From Cognatitamlana sp035818475 (GTDB lineage Bacteria > Bacteroidota > Bacteroidia > Flavobacteriales > Flavobacteriaceae), in NCBI RefSeq assembly GCF_035818475.1, contig NZ_JAYMGV010000001.1:2790001-2854000 (forward strand): DNA of 64,000 nucleotides. The letters are read 5' to 3'. Below the pieces are notes generated by a model, which saw only the letters and a program-made list of their open reading frames with translations, was not told the DNA's origin and made no database searches. Of this stretch, positions 52,836 through 62,042 are shown in pieces; position 1 is the first letter of the stretch, and the number at the start of each line of letters is the position of its first letter. A program made the translations under genes and the position numbers.

Positions 52836-53579
52836 CTATTTAGGAACTTCAGAACTTATGTGTTCAATAATATCACATTCAGGCCTTTTAACGGTTTCTA
52901 AATAGTGCTTATAGATTTTGTTGTTTCTATCCAGTTGAGTATTGATTGATGGGGCAATAGCTGTTGAAGTTCCGATTCTGTCTGCTCCTGCTTCCAGGTA
53001 CTTAATAACACTGTCCGGGTCATTAATATCTCCGGTTGCTTTTATTTTTGCAAAATCCCTGATAGTTTTCTTAATGATTTTTACGGCAGTTAATGTTGCA
53101 CCACTTTTAGAAAACCCTGTAGAGGTTTCAATAAAATCAGCTTTTCCATCCAGGCAAATTTCACTGGCTTTAATGATCTCATTTTTGTTCAGTTCTGAGA
53201 TCTCAATAATAACTTTTAAAGGCGTTTTACCTATAGCTAATTTAACATCGGTGATATCTTTTAAAATAGATAAATAATTCTTGCTTTTTAGTAAACCTAA
53301 ATTAATAACCATACCAATTTCATCTGCACCGTCATTAATGGCTTGTTCTGCCTCATAAACTTTTACTTTTGTAGGAACGGCACCCAGAGGAAAACCTACT
53401 ACGGTAGCTATTTTAATTTTAGATTCTGGAAGTATATGCTTTGCCAGAGCCACGTAAGAACTGTTTACACAGATACTGTGATAATTGTTTTCATTTGCTT
53501 TTTCACAAAGTTGAATTATATCGCGCTCTGTAGCCTTAGATTCTAATAAAGTATAGTCTATGTATGAAGTAATGTTCAT
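52836..53579 (-). CDS. DeoC-like protein with lost catalytic residues
   Basis: 247 residues, homologous to the deoC product next door. The Schiff-base lysine is Glu (E151, FIETSTGF), the aspartate of ADEIDM is Gly (ADEIGM), DHTLLK is DYTLLE, and KASGG is KATGD. A C-terminal tail of about 25 residues is added. The frame is intact, so it is likely expressed but not an aldolase. Possible roles are sugar sensing, partner binding or a new reaction. Confidence 0.8.
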   Translation of the reverse strand: MNITSYIDYTLLESKATERDIIQLCEKANENNYHSICVNSSYVALAKHILPESKIKIATVVGFPLGAVPTKVKVYEAEQAINDGADEIGMVINLGLLKSKNYLSILKDITDVKLAIGKTPLKVIIEISELNKNEIIKASEICLDGKADFIETSTGFSKSGATLTAVKIIKKTIRDFAKIKATGDINDPDSVIKYLEAGADRIGTSTAIAPSINTQLDRNNKIYKHYLETVKRPECDIIEHISSEVPK

Positions 53580-53937
53580 AGTTATAAGTAGGTTTTTTAG
53601 ATGTTATTGTATTTTTTGGTCTAAATACTGAAACTTGATTAAAATTTATGTAGTGTTTGGGACAACTTACATTATAGCTAAGCTATAAATAAAAAAAAGC
53701 ATATAACTGCATCTTTGATATTTTTAGATTAACGGTATGTGATGTATGTAAATCATAGAATTCTTACGGAAATATTTTATTATGTAATCTTTTTTTATTA
53801 AATACTTAGAGAGTGAACCCTAAAACTAAAGAAAAAGCAATAATCACCTCAAAAAGAGATTCATATTGCTTTTTCAACTAACCAACCAATTAATAGACTA
53901 TCTGTAAATTGTTTTGTTACAAATAATCGTATTTATT
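53580..53937. terminator. 358-nt gap holding the clpB terminator (53831-53875)
   Basis: AAAAAGCAATA (53832-53842) and TATTGCTTTTT (53864-53874) are exact complements with a 21-nt loop, ending in T on both strands. This is most likely the intrinsic terminator of clpB, 63 nt after its stop on the minus strand. Nothing else stands out in the remaining gap, which probably also holds the promoter of the DeoC-like gene. Confidence 0.6.
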
Positions 53938-56544
53938 TTAAAATTCTTCGGCAACCAGGTCACTTTGGTTTCTAAAAACCAGTTTATCGTCAAATGCATC
54001 TAATAAAATGATGCTGTCTGTAGTTATTTTACCGGCTAATATTTCCTTACTCAGAGCGTTTAAAACCTCTTTTTGAATCACACGCTTTACAGGCCTTGCA
54101 CCATATTCCGGATTATAGCCTTTATCAGCCAGATAACTAATGGCTTCAGGAGTGGCATCAAAGGTAATGCCTTGTTGAGCTATCATTTTAGTCACGTTTT
54201 TTAATTGTAAGCCAACTATGTCTACAATATTTTCTTTGCTTAGAGGAGTAAACATTACAGTATCATCAATTCGGTTTAAAAACTCCGGACGAACACTTTG
54301 TTTTAATAAGCCTAAAACCTCAATTTTTGCGGTTTCAATAGCCGTATCCATATCTTTAGTAGCTTCAAAGCGTTCCTGAATTATGGAACTTCCTATGTTT
54401 GAAGTCATAATTATAATGGTATTTTTAAAATTAGCCGTACGTCCTTTGTTATCTGTTAAATGCCCTTCGTCCAAAACTTGTAATAAGACATTAAAGGTAT
54501 CGGGATGTGCTTTTTCAATTTCATCTAATAAAACAACAGAGTAGGGTTTGCGTCTCACGGCTTCGGTAAGTTGTCCACCTTCATCATAGCCCACATATCC
54601 CGGAGGGGCTCCAACCAATCTGCTCACTGCATGACGCTCCTGGTATTCACTCATATCTATTCTGGTCATGGCACTTTCGTCATCAAACAAATATTCAGCT
54701 AACGCTTTTGCAAGTTCAGTTTTACCTACCCCTGTGGTTCCTAAAAATAAAAAGGTTCCAATAGGTTTTTGTGGGTTTTGCAGACCGGCACGACTTCTCC
54801 TAACAGCATCACTTACAGCTTCAATAGCTTCTTCCTGGCCAACTACACGTTTGTGCAACTCACTTTCTAACTTCAAAAGTTTTTCACGTTCACTTTGTAT
54901 CATTTTAGTAACCGGAATACCGGTCCATTTAGCTACAACTTCAGCAATATCATCATAAGTTACTTCTTCTTTTATTAAAGCGTTTTCAGATTGTTCTTGT
55001 AATTTTTGCTGAAATATTTCCAGTTGCTCTTGTGCCTCTTTGATTTTTCCATAACGTAATTCAGCTACTTTTCCGTAGTCCCCTTCACGTTCTGCTTTTT
55101 CAGCCTCCAGTTTATAGTTTTCAATGTTTTGTTTTGTGTTTTGAATATTGTCAACAACCTCCTTTTCACTTTTCCATTTCGCATTAATCTCGTTTCTGGT
55201 GTCCTTAATATTCGCCAAATCAGATCGAAGTGATTTTAGTTTGCTTTCATCCTTTTCCCGTTTAATGGCCTCAATTTCAATTTCCAGTTGCATGATTTTT
55301 CTATCAAAAACATCCAGTTCCTCAGGTTTTGAATTGATTTCCATTCTCAATTTAGATGCGGCTTCGTCCATAAGGTCAATAGCCTTATCCGGTAAAAACC
55401 TGTTGGTGATATATCTTGTAGAAAGCTCCACAGCCCCTATAATGGCTTCATCTTTTATACGAACCTTGTGGTGGGTTTCATATTTTTCTTTAATGCCTCT
55501 AAGGATAGAGATAGCACTTTCATTATCAGGTTCATCAACCATTACTTTTTGGAAACGACGCTCTAAAGCTTTGTCTTTTTCAAAGTACTTTTGATATTCA
55601 TCCAGTGTTGTAGCGCCTACGGCTCTTAGTTCACCACGTGCTAAAGCAGGTTTAAGAATATTGGCGGCATCCATAGCCCCTTGTCCACCACCGGCACCAA
55701 CAAGCGTGTGAATTTCATCAATAAACAGAACAATATCACCATCGCTGGTAGTTACCTCTTTGATTACGGCTTTTAGACGTTCTTCAAACTCACCTTTGTA
55801 TTTGGCGCCCGCAATAAGCGCTCCCATATCCAGGGCAAAAATTTGTTTGTCCTTTAGATTTTCAGGAATATCACCATCAATTATTCTATGAGCTAAGCCT
55901 TCAGCTATAGCTGTTTTACCGGTTCCGGGTTCACCTACTAAAATGGGGTTGTTTTTAGTTCTTCTGGATAAAATTTGAAGAATCCTTCTTATTTCTTCAT
56001 CTCTTCCAATCACCGGATCCAGCTTACCGTCTTTTGCTAACTGATTTAAGTTCTTAGCGTATTTGTTTAAGGAATTATAAGTGTCTTCCTGGCTTTGTAA
56101 AGTGACATTTTCACCTTTGCGAAGTTCATTAATTGCTAAGGTCAATCCTTTTTCAGTAACACCCTGATCTTTTAGCATTTGGGCTATTTTACTTTTAGAT
56201 TTAAAAACAGCTAAAATTAAATGCTCAATAGATACATAATCATCTTTCATTTTTTTTGCAATGATTGATGCTTCGTTTAAGCTTTTTCCGGCTTCACGGG
56301 AAAGCATAAGATCTGTTCCAGAAACCTTAGAAAAACTTTCAATTTGTTTGTCTAATGCCTGCTCTAAAATAGCAACATTTACATGTAACTTTTTAAGGAT
56401 GAATGGTAATACGTTTTCATCAACTTTAAAAATACCTTTAAAAAGATGTTCGTTTTCTATTTGTTGGTGGCCATAACCCTGGGCAATCTGTTGAGCTTGC
56501 TGTATGGCCTCTTGTGATTTAATTGTATAATTATTTAAGTTCAT
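53938..56544 (-). CDS. clpB: ATP-dependent disaggregase ClpB
   Basis: 868 residues, the usual length. The N domain is followed by AAA-1 (Walker A GEPGTGKTAIAEG near 200), a coiled M-domain (about 405-520) and AAA-2 (GTTGVGKTELAKAL near 605). ClpB works with DnaK to rescue aggregated proteins. The gene has its own terminator and is divergent from ytxJ. Confidence 0.95.
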   Translation of the reverse strand: MNLNNYTIKSQEAIQQAQQIAQGYGHQQIENEHLFKGIFKVDENVLPFILKKLHVNVAILEQALDKQIESFSKVSGTDLMLSREAGKSLNEASIIAKKMKDDYVSIEHLILAVFKSKSKIAQMLKDQGVTEKGLTLAINELRKGENVTLQSQEDTYNSLNKYAKNLNQLAKDGKLDPVIGRDEEIRRILQILSRRTKNNPILVGEPGTGKTAIAEGLAHRIIDGDIPENLKDKQIFALDMGALIAGAKYKGEFEERLKAVIKEVTTSDGDIVLFIDEIHTLVGAGGGQGAMDAANILKPALARGELRAVGATTLDEYQKYFEKDKALERRFQKVMVDEPDNESAISILRGIKEKYETHHKVRIKDEAIIGAVELSTRYITNRFLPDKAIDLMDEAASKLRMEINSKPEELDVFDRKIMQLEIEIEAIKREKDESKLKSLRSDLANIKDTRNEINAKWKSEKEVVDNIQNTKQNIENYKLEAEKAEREGDYGKVAELRYGKIKEAQEQLEIFQQKLQEQSENALIKEEVTYDDIAEVVAKWTGIPVTKMIQSEREKLLKLESELHKRVVGQEEAIEAVSDAVRRSRAGLQNPQKPIGTFLFLGTTGVGKTELAKALAEYLFDDESAMTRIDMSEYQERHAVSRLVGAPPGYVGYDEGGQLTEAVRRKPYSVVLLDEIEKAHPDTFNVLLQVLDEGHLTDNKGRTANFKNTIIIMTSNIGSSIIQERFEATKDMDTAIETAKIEVLGLLKQSVRPEFLNRIDDTVMFTPLSKENIVDIVGLQLKNVTKMIAQQGITFDATPEAISYLADKGYNPEYGARPVKRVIQKEVLNALSKEILAGKITTDSIILLDAFDDKLVFRNQSDLVAEEF

Positions 56545-56770
56545 TTATTTTCTTTTTCTATTCCTATGTTTAAATTAGGACGTTATTAGTTTACATTTAC
56601 AGTCAGATTAAGTCAATAATCTTACCAATAAGAATAGTAAGACAAAATGTCGCGTAGCCCTTTGTTTTTGGTGACTTTTTGTCTGTATGTAAGATTCAGG
56701 ATTAGTTTCGACTTAGTTATAGTTACATAGTAATGAACAACTTTTCAGAAATGAAAACTATTAAAAGAAC

Positions 56771-57160
56771 ATGGGATTATTAAATAAAATATTTGGGGGT
56801 TCATCTGAACCAAAAGAAGAAAAAGTACTGCCTTGGATTGCTCTAAATGATTTGAATCAATTAGAGGAAATTAACGTTAAATCTAAAGCAAAGACACAGG
56901 TTATCTTTAAACATTCTACCCGTTGTGGGATAAGTAGAATGGTAATAAATCATTTTATAGAGGCTTATAATTTTTCAGAAGATGATTTAGATCTGTATTT
57001 TTTAGATATTCTAAATTACAGGAATATATCTAATGAGGTTAGTTATAAGTTTCAGGTTATACATGAATCTCCGCAATTGTTAGTTATAAGTAATGGGGAA
57101 GTAGTTGAGCATGCTTCTCATGGAGCTATTAACGATGTGAGCTTAGAAGAGTATATTTAA
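56771..57160 (+). CDS. ytxJ: YtxJ-type bacillithiol-system protein
   Basis: 129 residues, thioredoxin-like. The segment VIFKHSTRCGISRMV has the single conserved Cys of the monothiol bacilliredoxin YtxJ/BrxC family, and ESPQLLVI provides the cis-Pro. It probably reduces bacillithiol mixed disulfides, which implies bacillithiol in this organism. It stands divergent from clpB. Confidence 0.88.
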   Translation: MGLLNKIFGGSSEPKEEKVLPWIALNDLNQLEEINVKSKAKTQVIFKHSTRCGISRMVINHFIEAYNFSEDDLDLYFLDILNYRNISNEVSYKFQVIHESPQLLVISNGEVVEHASHGAINDVSLEEYI

Positions 57161-57227
57161 AATATAAAATTGTAAGTAAGAAATAAAGAAAAAAGAAATT
57201 TATATATTTATCTCTTTATTTAAATTA

Positions 57228-59024
57228 ATGTTTGAAATGAAAAACGTACTATTCTCTGTTATTTTATTACTATCCGTTACAGCTTGTAAACAAGACACAC
57301 AAAAAGAAAAAGTTAAATCTAATAAGCCCGATATTGGTTTTGAAAAGCTTCTAAAAAACTATAATAAGGAAGGCTTGGCCTTTGATGTTATGAAGGCAAC
57401 TAATGCCGGCGACTCAAGATTTAATGATAAATTTCCTGATTTTTTATCAAAAGCGTTTAAAGAAGAAAAAAGGACATATTATACACAATTCAAAAATGCT
57501 TTACAGAATATTGATGACTCTCAGTTAACTGAAACCGAAAAGATGAGTAAAGCGGTTTTGGCTTGGGATATAGATATTAATTTGGAGGCAATGAGTTTTA
57601 AAAAAGATTTAATGCCTATTGACCAAATGTGGTCAAAAAATTTAGATTTTAATCAATATGCAGGGGGGACAAATGCACAGCCTTTTAAAACAGTTCAGGA
57701 TTATAAAAACTGGTTAAAACGTGTTGATGACTATTTAGTATGGCTGGAATCTGCTAAAAAAAATATGACGCAAGGAGTAGAGGAGGGCTATGTTTTACCG
57801 GCATCACTTATAGTAAAGGTTATTCCACAATTTGAAGGTTTGTCAAAAGGAAAGACTGCTGAACATTTGTATTATTCGCCAATTGATATTATGCCAGATA
57901 CCTTTTCAAAAGAAGACCGTGACATGCTTACAAAAGCTTATACAGATATGGTAGAAAATAAGGTAATGCCCGTACATAAACGTATGGCTGAGTTTTTAAA
58001 CACTAAGTATTTACCGGAAGGAAGAGCAACAAGCGGGATATCTGAAACACCGCTAGGTGAAGCTTATTATACGCACCAGATAAAGAAGTATACCACCACT
58101 ACCATGACGGCCAATGAGATTCATGAATTAGGCTTAAGTGAGGTTGCCAGAATTCGCTCTGAAATGGAATCAGTAAAGAAAGAGGTTGGGTTTGAAGGCG
58201 ACTTAAATGCCTTTTTTAATCACGTAAGAACCAATAAAGATTTAATGCCTTTTACTGAGCGTTCTCAGGTGATTGCTTATTATGATAGTATACATAATGT
58301 GATGAAGCCACAGATTAATAAATTGTTTGGTAAGCAACCCAAAACACCGTTTGAAGTGAGACGCACAGAACCATTCAGAGAAAAGTCAGCGGCTGCCAAT
58401 TATAGTGCGGGATCTTTAGACGGAACACGTCCGGGAATTTTTTATACCCCAATTCCTGATGTATTAAAATATAATGTTTTTGACAAGGAAGACTTGTTTT
58501 TACATGAAGCTATTCCCGGGCATCATTTTCAAATTTCTTTAGCACAGGAAAGCAAAGAACTACCGGATTTTAGAAAAACATTATGGTATAGTGCTTATGG
58601 TGAAGGTTGGGCACTTTACACTGAGTCTATGGGGAAAGAATTAGGTTTGTATAAAGATCCATATCAGTATTTCGGAATGTTAAGTTCTGAAATGCACAGA
58701 GCTATTAGATTGGTTGTAGATACAGGTATTCACGCCAAAGGATGGACAAGAGAGCAAGCTATTCAATATTCTTTGGAAAATGAGGCCGAGTCAGAAGAAG
58801 ATATTATTAGCGAAATAGAACGCTATATGGCAAATCCGGGGCAGGCATTATCTTATAAAATTGGTCAATTAAAAATTATTGAACTTCGCAAAAGGGCAGA
58901 GGAGCAATTAAGTGATAAATTTGATATTAAAGAGTTCCATAATCAGGTGTTGGAAACGGGTTGTATTCCTTTGCAATTATTAGAAGAAAAAATAGAGTCA
59001 TGGATTGCATCTTATCAAGGTTAA
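57228..59024 (+). CDS. DUF885 family zinc peptidase-like lipoprotein
   Basis: 598 residues. The lipoprotein signal ends in SVTAC, and M4 (57237) is an equally good start. The zinc motif HEAIPGHH (426-433) and the helical DUF885 fold (YSAGSLDGTRPGIFYTP, WALYTESMGKELGLY) identify the M32-like family. It probably cleaves peptides in the periplasm. The specificity is not known. Confidence 0.85.
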   Translation: MFEMKNVLFSVILLLSVTACKQDTQKEKVKSNKPDIGFEKLLKNYNKEGLAFDVMKATNAGDSRFNDKFPDFLSKAFKEEKRTYYTQFKNALQNIDDSQLTETEKMSKAVLAWDIDINLEAMSFKKDLMPIDQMWSKNLDFNQYAGGTNAQPFKTVQDYKNWLKRVDDYLVWLESAKKNMTQGVEEGYVLPASLIVKVIPQFEGLSKGKTAEHLYYSPIDIMPDTFSKEDRDMLTKAYTDMVENKVMPVHKRMAEFLNTKYLPEGRATSGISETPLGEAYYTHQIKKYTTTTMTANEIHELGLSEVARIRSEMESVKKEVGFEGDLNAFFNHVRTNKDLMPFTERSQVIAYYDSIHNVMKPQINKLFGKQPKTPFEVRRTEPFREKSAAANYSAGSLDGTRPGIFYTPIPDVLKYNVFDKEDLFLHEAIPGHHFQISLAQESKELPDFRKTLWYSAYGEGWALYTESMGKELGLYKDPYQYFGMLSSEMHRAIRLVVDTGIHAKGWTREQAIQYSLENEAESEEDIISEIERYMANPGQALSYKIGQLKIIELRKRAEEQLSDKFDIKEFHNQVLETGCIPLQLLEEKIESWIASYQG

Positions 59025-59133
59025 GCTATATGGTGGCTGGAACATAGAATTGTTAGGCCTGTATTTATTAGGAGCACTGACTCTCTTTTTTACCGGAGCA
59101 GGTAAATATGCCATTTCAAGGAATTCATTCTGA
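59020..59133 (+). pseudogene. Remnant of a DoxX-family gene (3' end only)
   Basis: A 37-codon frame without a start contains GGWNIELLGLYLLGALTLFF followed by TGAGKYAIS, very like the last helix and tail of DoxX membrane proteins. It overlaps the last codons of the DUF885 gene in another frame, so the rest of the original gene is gone. It is a decayed fragment. Confidence 0.5.
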
Positions 59134-59282
59134 GATTAATTTAAAATAAAGTGTGCTTATCGTTATGATAACATTTACTTTATTGATTTTTTGACTAAAA
59201 AGAACTATTTTTAAGTTTCCTGATTTAAAATTACGAACCATTGAAGATTCACAGGAGATCATCATTCAAAAATTTAAATAAT

Positions 59283-60698
59283 ATGAAAAAACTGGTACCA
59301 CTATGTTTACTGGCATTTTGTTTATTAACTAATGCCAATGCCCAAAAAAATGAAAAACCGAATATTGTAGTTATGATGGTTGATAATCTGGGTTGGGGAG
59401 AACTAGGTTGCTATGGAGGGGGGATCTTACGGGGAACCGAAACACCGCAATTAGATAAGCTTGCTTCTGAAGGCATTCGTTTTTTGAATTTTAATGCCGA
59501 AACACAATGTACTCCCAGCAGGTCTGCTTTTATGACCGGTAGGCATCCTATTAGGTCAGGGACAACTAAAGTAGTTTGGGGAATTCTATATGGATTAACC
59601 CAATGGGAAATAACTATGGCTGAATTGCTATCAGATCAAGGGTATAAAACAGGTATGTTTGGTAAATGGCATTTAGGGGATGTAGAAGGCAGGTTTCCAA
59701 CAGACCAGGGTTTTGATGAGTGGTATGGTATAGCAAATACTACTGATGAATCTCAATATAGCAGTCATTATTGGTTTGACCCTGAAGTGGCCGAAGTTCC
59801 TGTTGTTCAGGAAAGTACTAAAGGAAAGAAACCTATAACAGTAAAGAATTATGATATTCCTGCAAGGAAGGTCATTGATGAAGAACTTACTTTGAAGTCT
59901 ATTGACTTTATGAAGCGTAGTGTAAAGGCTAAAAAACCGTTTTTTGCATTTATTCCATTTACCCAACCCCATCAGCCGGTTATTCCTCATCCGGATTTTG
60001 AAGGAAAAACAGGTAATGGAAATTATGCTGATGTTATGGCAGAAATAGATTATAGAGCCGGGCAAATCCTTCAATCTATAGACGATCTTAAAATTAGAGA
60101 CAATACCATTGTTATCTGGTTAAGTGATAACGGGCCGGAACAGGCTACCGGGCATCATGGAACAGCTGGCTTTTGGAGAGGTTTTTATTTTACTGCTTTA
60201 GAAGGGTCCCTACGGGTACCGGCTATGATAAGATGGCCTGGTAAAGTTAAGACAGGCCAGGTTACCAATGAGATTATGCATATTACCGACCTGATGCCTA
60301 CCTTGGCGGCAGTATCCGGAGCACAAATGCCAAAGGACCGTATGATAGATGGAGTTAACCAATTAGATTTTCTTTTGGGAAAACAAGAAAAGTCTAATCG
60401 GGAAGGTTTTCCGGTTTATAACGGAGACGATCTGTTCGCCTATAAATGGAGAAATTGGAAAATTCACTTTAAATGGTTGGAAAATGGATACTTTGAACAG
60501 GCCCAGACACTTAATGTGCCTAAACTTTTTAATTTGATTGAAGATCCGAAAGAATTATATTCCATTGAAATAGGTGATTTGTCAGGGGCTTGGATGGCAC
60601 CGGTTGTCATGAAAAAAATTGTAGCTTTTCAGGGGTCTTTAATGAAAGAACCTCCTATAAAAACAGGAACACCAGATCCATATGTTCCAAATAATTAA
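59283..60698 (+). CDS. Arylsulfatase (S1 sulfatase family)
   Basis: 471 residues from the ATG at 59283. That start gives a clean signal peptide (MKKLVPLCLLAFCLLTNANAQ); a TTG 42 nt upstream would add 14 residues and spoil it. The formylglycine cysteine is C76 in CTPSRSAFMTG. Metal-binding VDNLGWGELG and SDNGPE segments are present. It acts in the periplasm. The natural substrate cannot be told, and no polysaccharide utilisation genes are adjacent. Confidence 0.9.
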   Translation: MKKLVPLCLLAFCLLTNANAQKNEKPNIVVMMVDNLGWGELGCYGGGILRGTETPQLDKLASEGIRFLNFNAETQCTPSRSAFMTGRHPIRSGTTKVVWGILYGLTQWEITMAELLSDQGYKTGMFGKWHLGDVEGRFPTDQGFDEWYGIANTTDESQYSSHYWFDPEVAEVPVVQESTKGKKPITVKNYDIPARKVIDEELTLKSIDFMKRSVKAKKPFFAFIPFTQPHQPVIPHPDFEGKTGNGNYADVMAEIDYRAGQILQSIDDLKIRDNTIVIWLSDNGPEQATGHHGTAGFWRGFYFTALEGSLRVPAMIRWPGKVKTGQVTNEIMHITDLMPTLAAVSGAQMPKDRMIDGVNQLDFLLGKQEKSNREGFPVYNGDDLFAYKWRNWKIHFKWLENGYFEQAQTLNVPKLFNLIEDPKELYSIEIGDLSGAWMAPVVMKKIVAFQGSLMKEPPIKTGTPDPYVPNN

Positions 60699-60703
60699 TA
60701 AAC

Positions 60704-60735
60704 AAAAAAGCCTCCGATAATCCGGAGGCCTTTTT
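60704..60735. terminator. Bidirectional terminator between convergent genes
   Basis: GCCTCCG (60710-60716) and CGGAGGC (60723-60729) form a 7-bp stem with an ATAATC loop. Six A precede and five T follow, so it can stop the sulfatase gene on the plus strand and the lipoprotein gene on the minus strand. Confidence 0.85.
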
Positions 60736-60737
60736 GT

Positions 60738-61919
60738 TTATTGCTGTAATGAATAAGAATTTATAATATTCTTTAACTGTAGTTTTAGGTCTTCACCGGT
60801 ATCATAAACCATTTGTTCATTATTGGGGAATGGTATGCGTCTATGTTCCAGGAAGCCTAAATCATCTTGAAGTAAAGCACGTTTGTCTCCTCTGGAAGTG
60901 GCATAAATATATTCAAAGATAAATTCACTATTCACCGGGAATCTATCCAATACTTGATTTGATCTTAGGTCTTTATAAATAACATCAGCAATAACTTGAG
61001 AAGATTTGGTTTGAATAGTCTCAAGATAACGACATTTCACCCTAACAATTTTGTCCACTTTAATATCGTTGCCTAAACTGTCTTTAGCAACATTGCCTGC
61101 TTCATCTAAAGCATATTTCCAGCCATCAATAACATCTTTTTCTCTTATAAACTCACGTTCTTTAATACGCTCAGGAGACACATTGATTTGTTTTAAATTG
61201 AGTTGCATGGTATAATCATAATTGAGGCCTTTTATTTTATTGACATGGTAGGTGCTCCAAAACTTATTCAAACCATAGGTGTCCATGCTTAATAAATCAT
61301 TTTCTAAACGCCTTGGAATGATTTGATCGGTTTCATTGTTTATAGACACCAAAATATAATCCGTTCCACGTTGATGGGCTTCATCCAATAACTCAGTCGT
61401 GTTCTCATAATTTGGGTTTATACTTTGAACATAATCTAAGATATTGTATGCATCCCTAATGTTGCTCTTATTGTCAGATTCTAAAAGCGCTAAACCTTTT
61501 TCATACATGTAATTAGATACATTTTCTTTTGCTTCTAATATATCATTACTGTAATTGTTGAATTTAAAGGAGATTTGCTTGCCATTAATATAAAGCGGTA
61601 AAATAGGTTTAATAGCTTCCTGTCTGGCATCTAAATCCAGATAAAATTCATAGATGTTTCTGTAAGCCTCTGGGTTATTATCTTTTTTAAGATGAGCTAA
61701 GGTGCTTAAGTCGCGTTCTACAACTTTATAATAGGCATCTTGTAGCATAATGACATAATCGTAATTTCGTTTTTTGTCCTTATTTATCCTTAGCTTCTTA
61801 AGAGCTGTTTGTATAGCCTGATCATAATTACCAGTATTTACGGCCTTTTCAACTTGTTTACGTGTGCTACAAGCTACTAAAAAGAAAACCAAGCCTGGTA
61901 CGAGTAGTAGTTTTTTCAT
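60738..61919 (-). CDS. Lipoprotein with TPR-like helical part
   Basis: 393 residues. Lipoprotein signal ends in FLVAC (about residue 17). The first ~170 residues are helical (AVNTGNYDQAIQTALKKL) as in TPR-type repeats. The second part has beta-rich sequence with KVDKIVRVKCRYLETIQTKSSQ. I recognise no characterised family. It is monocistronic. Confidence 0.7.
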   Translation of the reverse strand: MKKLLLVPGLVFFLVACSTRKQVEKAVNTGNYDQAIQTALKKLRINKDKKRNYDYVIMLQDAYYKVVERDLSTLAHLKKDNNPEAYRNIYEFYLDLDARQEAIKPILPLYINGKQISFKFNNYSNDILEAKENVSNYMYEKGLALLESDNKSNIRDAYNILDYVQSINPNYENTTELLDEAHQRGTDYILVSINNETDQIIPRRLENDLLSMDTYGLNKFWSTYHVNKIKGLNYDYTMQLNLKQINVSPERIKEREFIREKDVIDGWKYALDEAGNVAKDSLGNDIKVDKIVRVKCRYLETIQTKSSQVIADVIYKDLRSNQVLDRFPVNSEFIFEYIYATSRGDKRALLQDDLGFLEHRRIPFPNNEQMVYDTGEDLKLQLKNIINSYSLQQ

Positions 61920-62042
61920 AGGTTAAAAGTTTAGGTTATTGGGGTAACCTTTTCAATAGTGGTGCCAAAATACTAAAATATCAGATAAAATACTAATAAA
62001 TCCGATGAAATGAATTTTGTTTTATAAAAAGTATGGTAATTC

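Noticed and set aside
56640..56684. AGACAAAA...TTTTGTCT inverted repeat between clpB and ytxJ as a heat-shock operator
   Set aside because: It does not match CIRCE or other known heat-shock operators and could be chance in AT-rich DNA.
59241..59282. TTG start for the arylsulfatase
   Set aside because: The added residues spoil the signal peptide; the ATG at 59283 gives an ordinary one.
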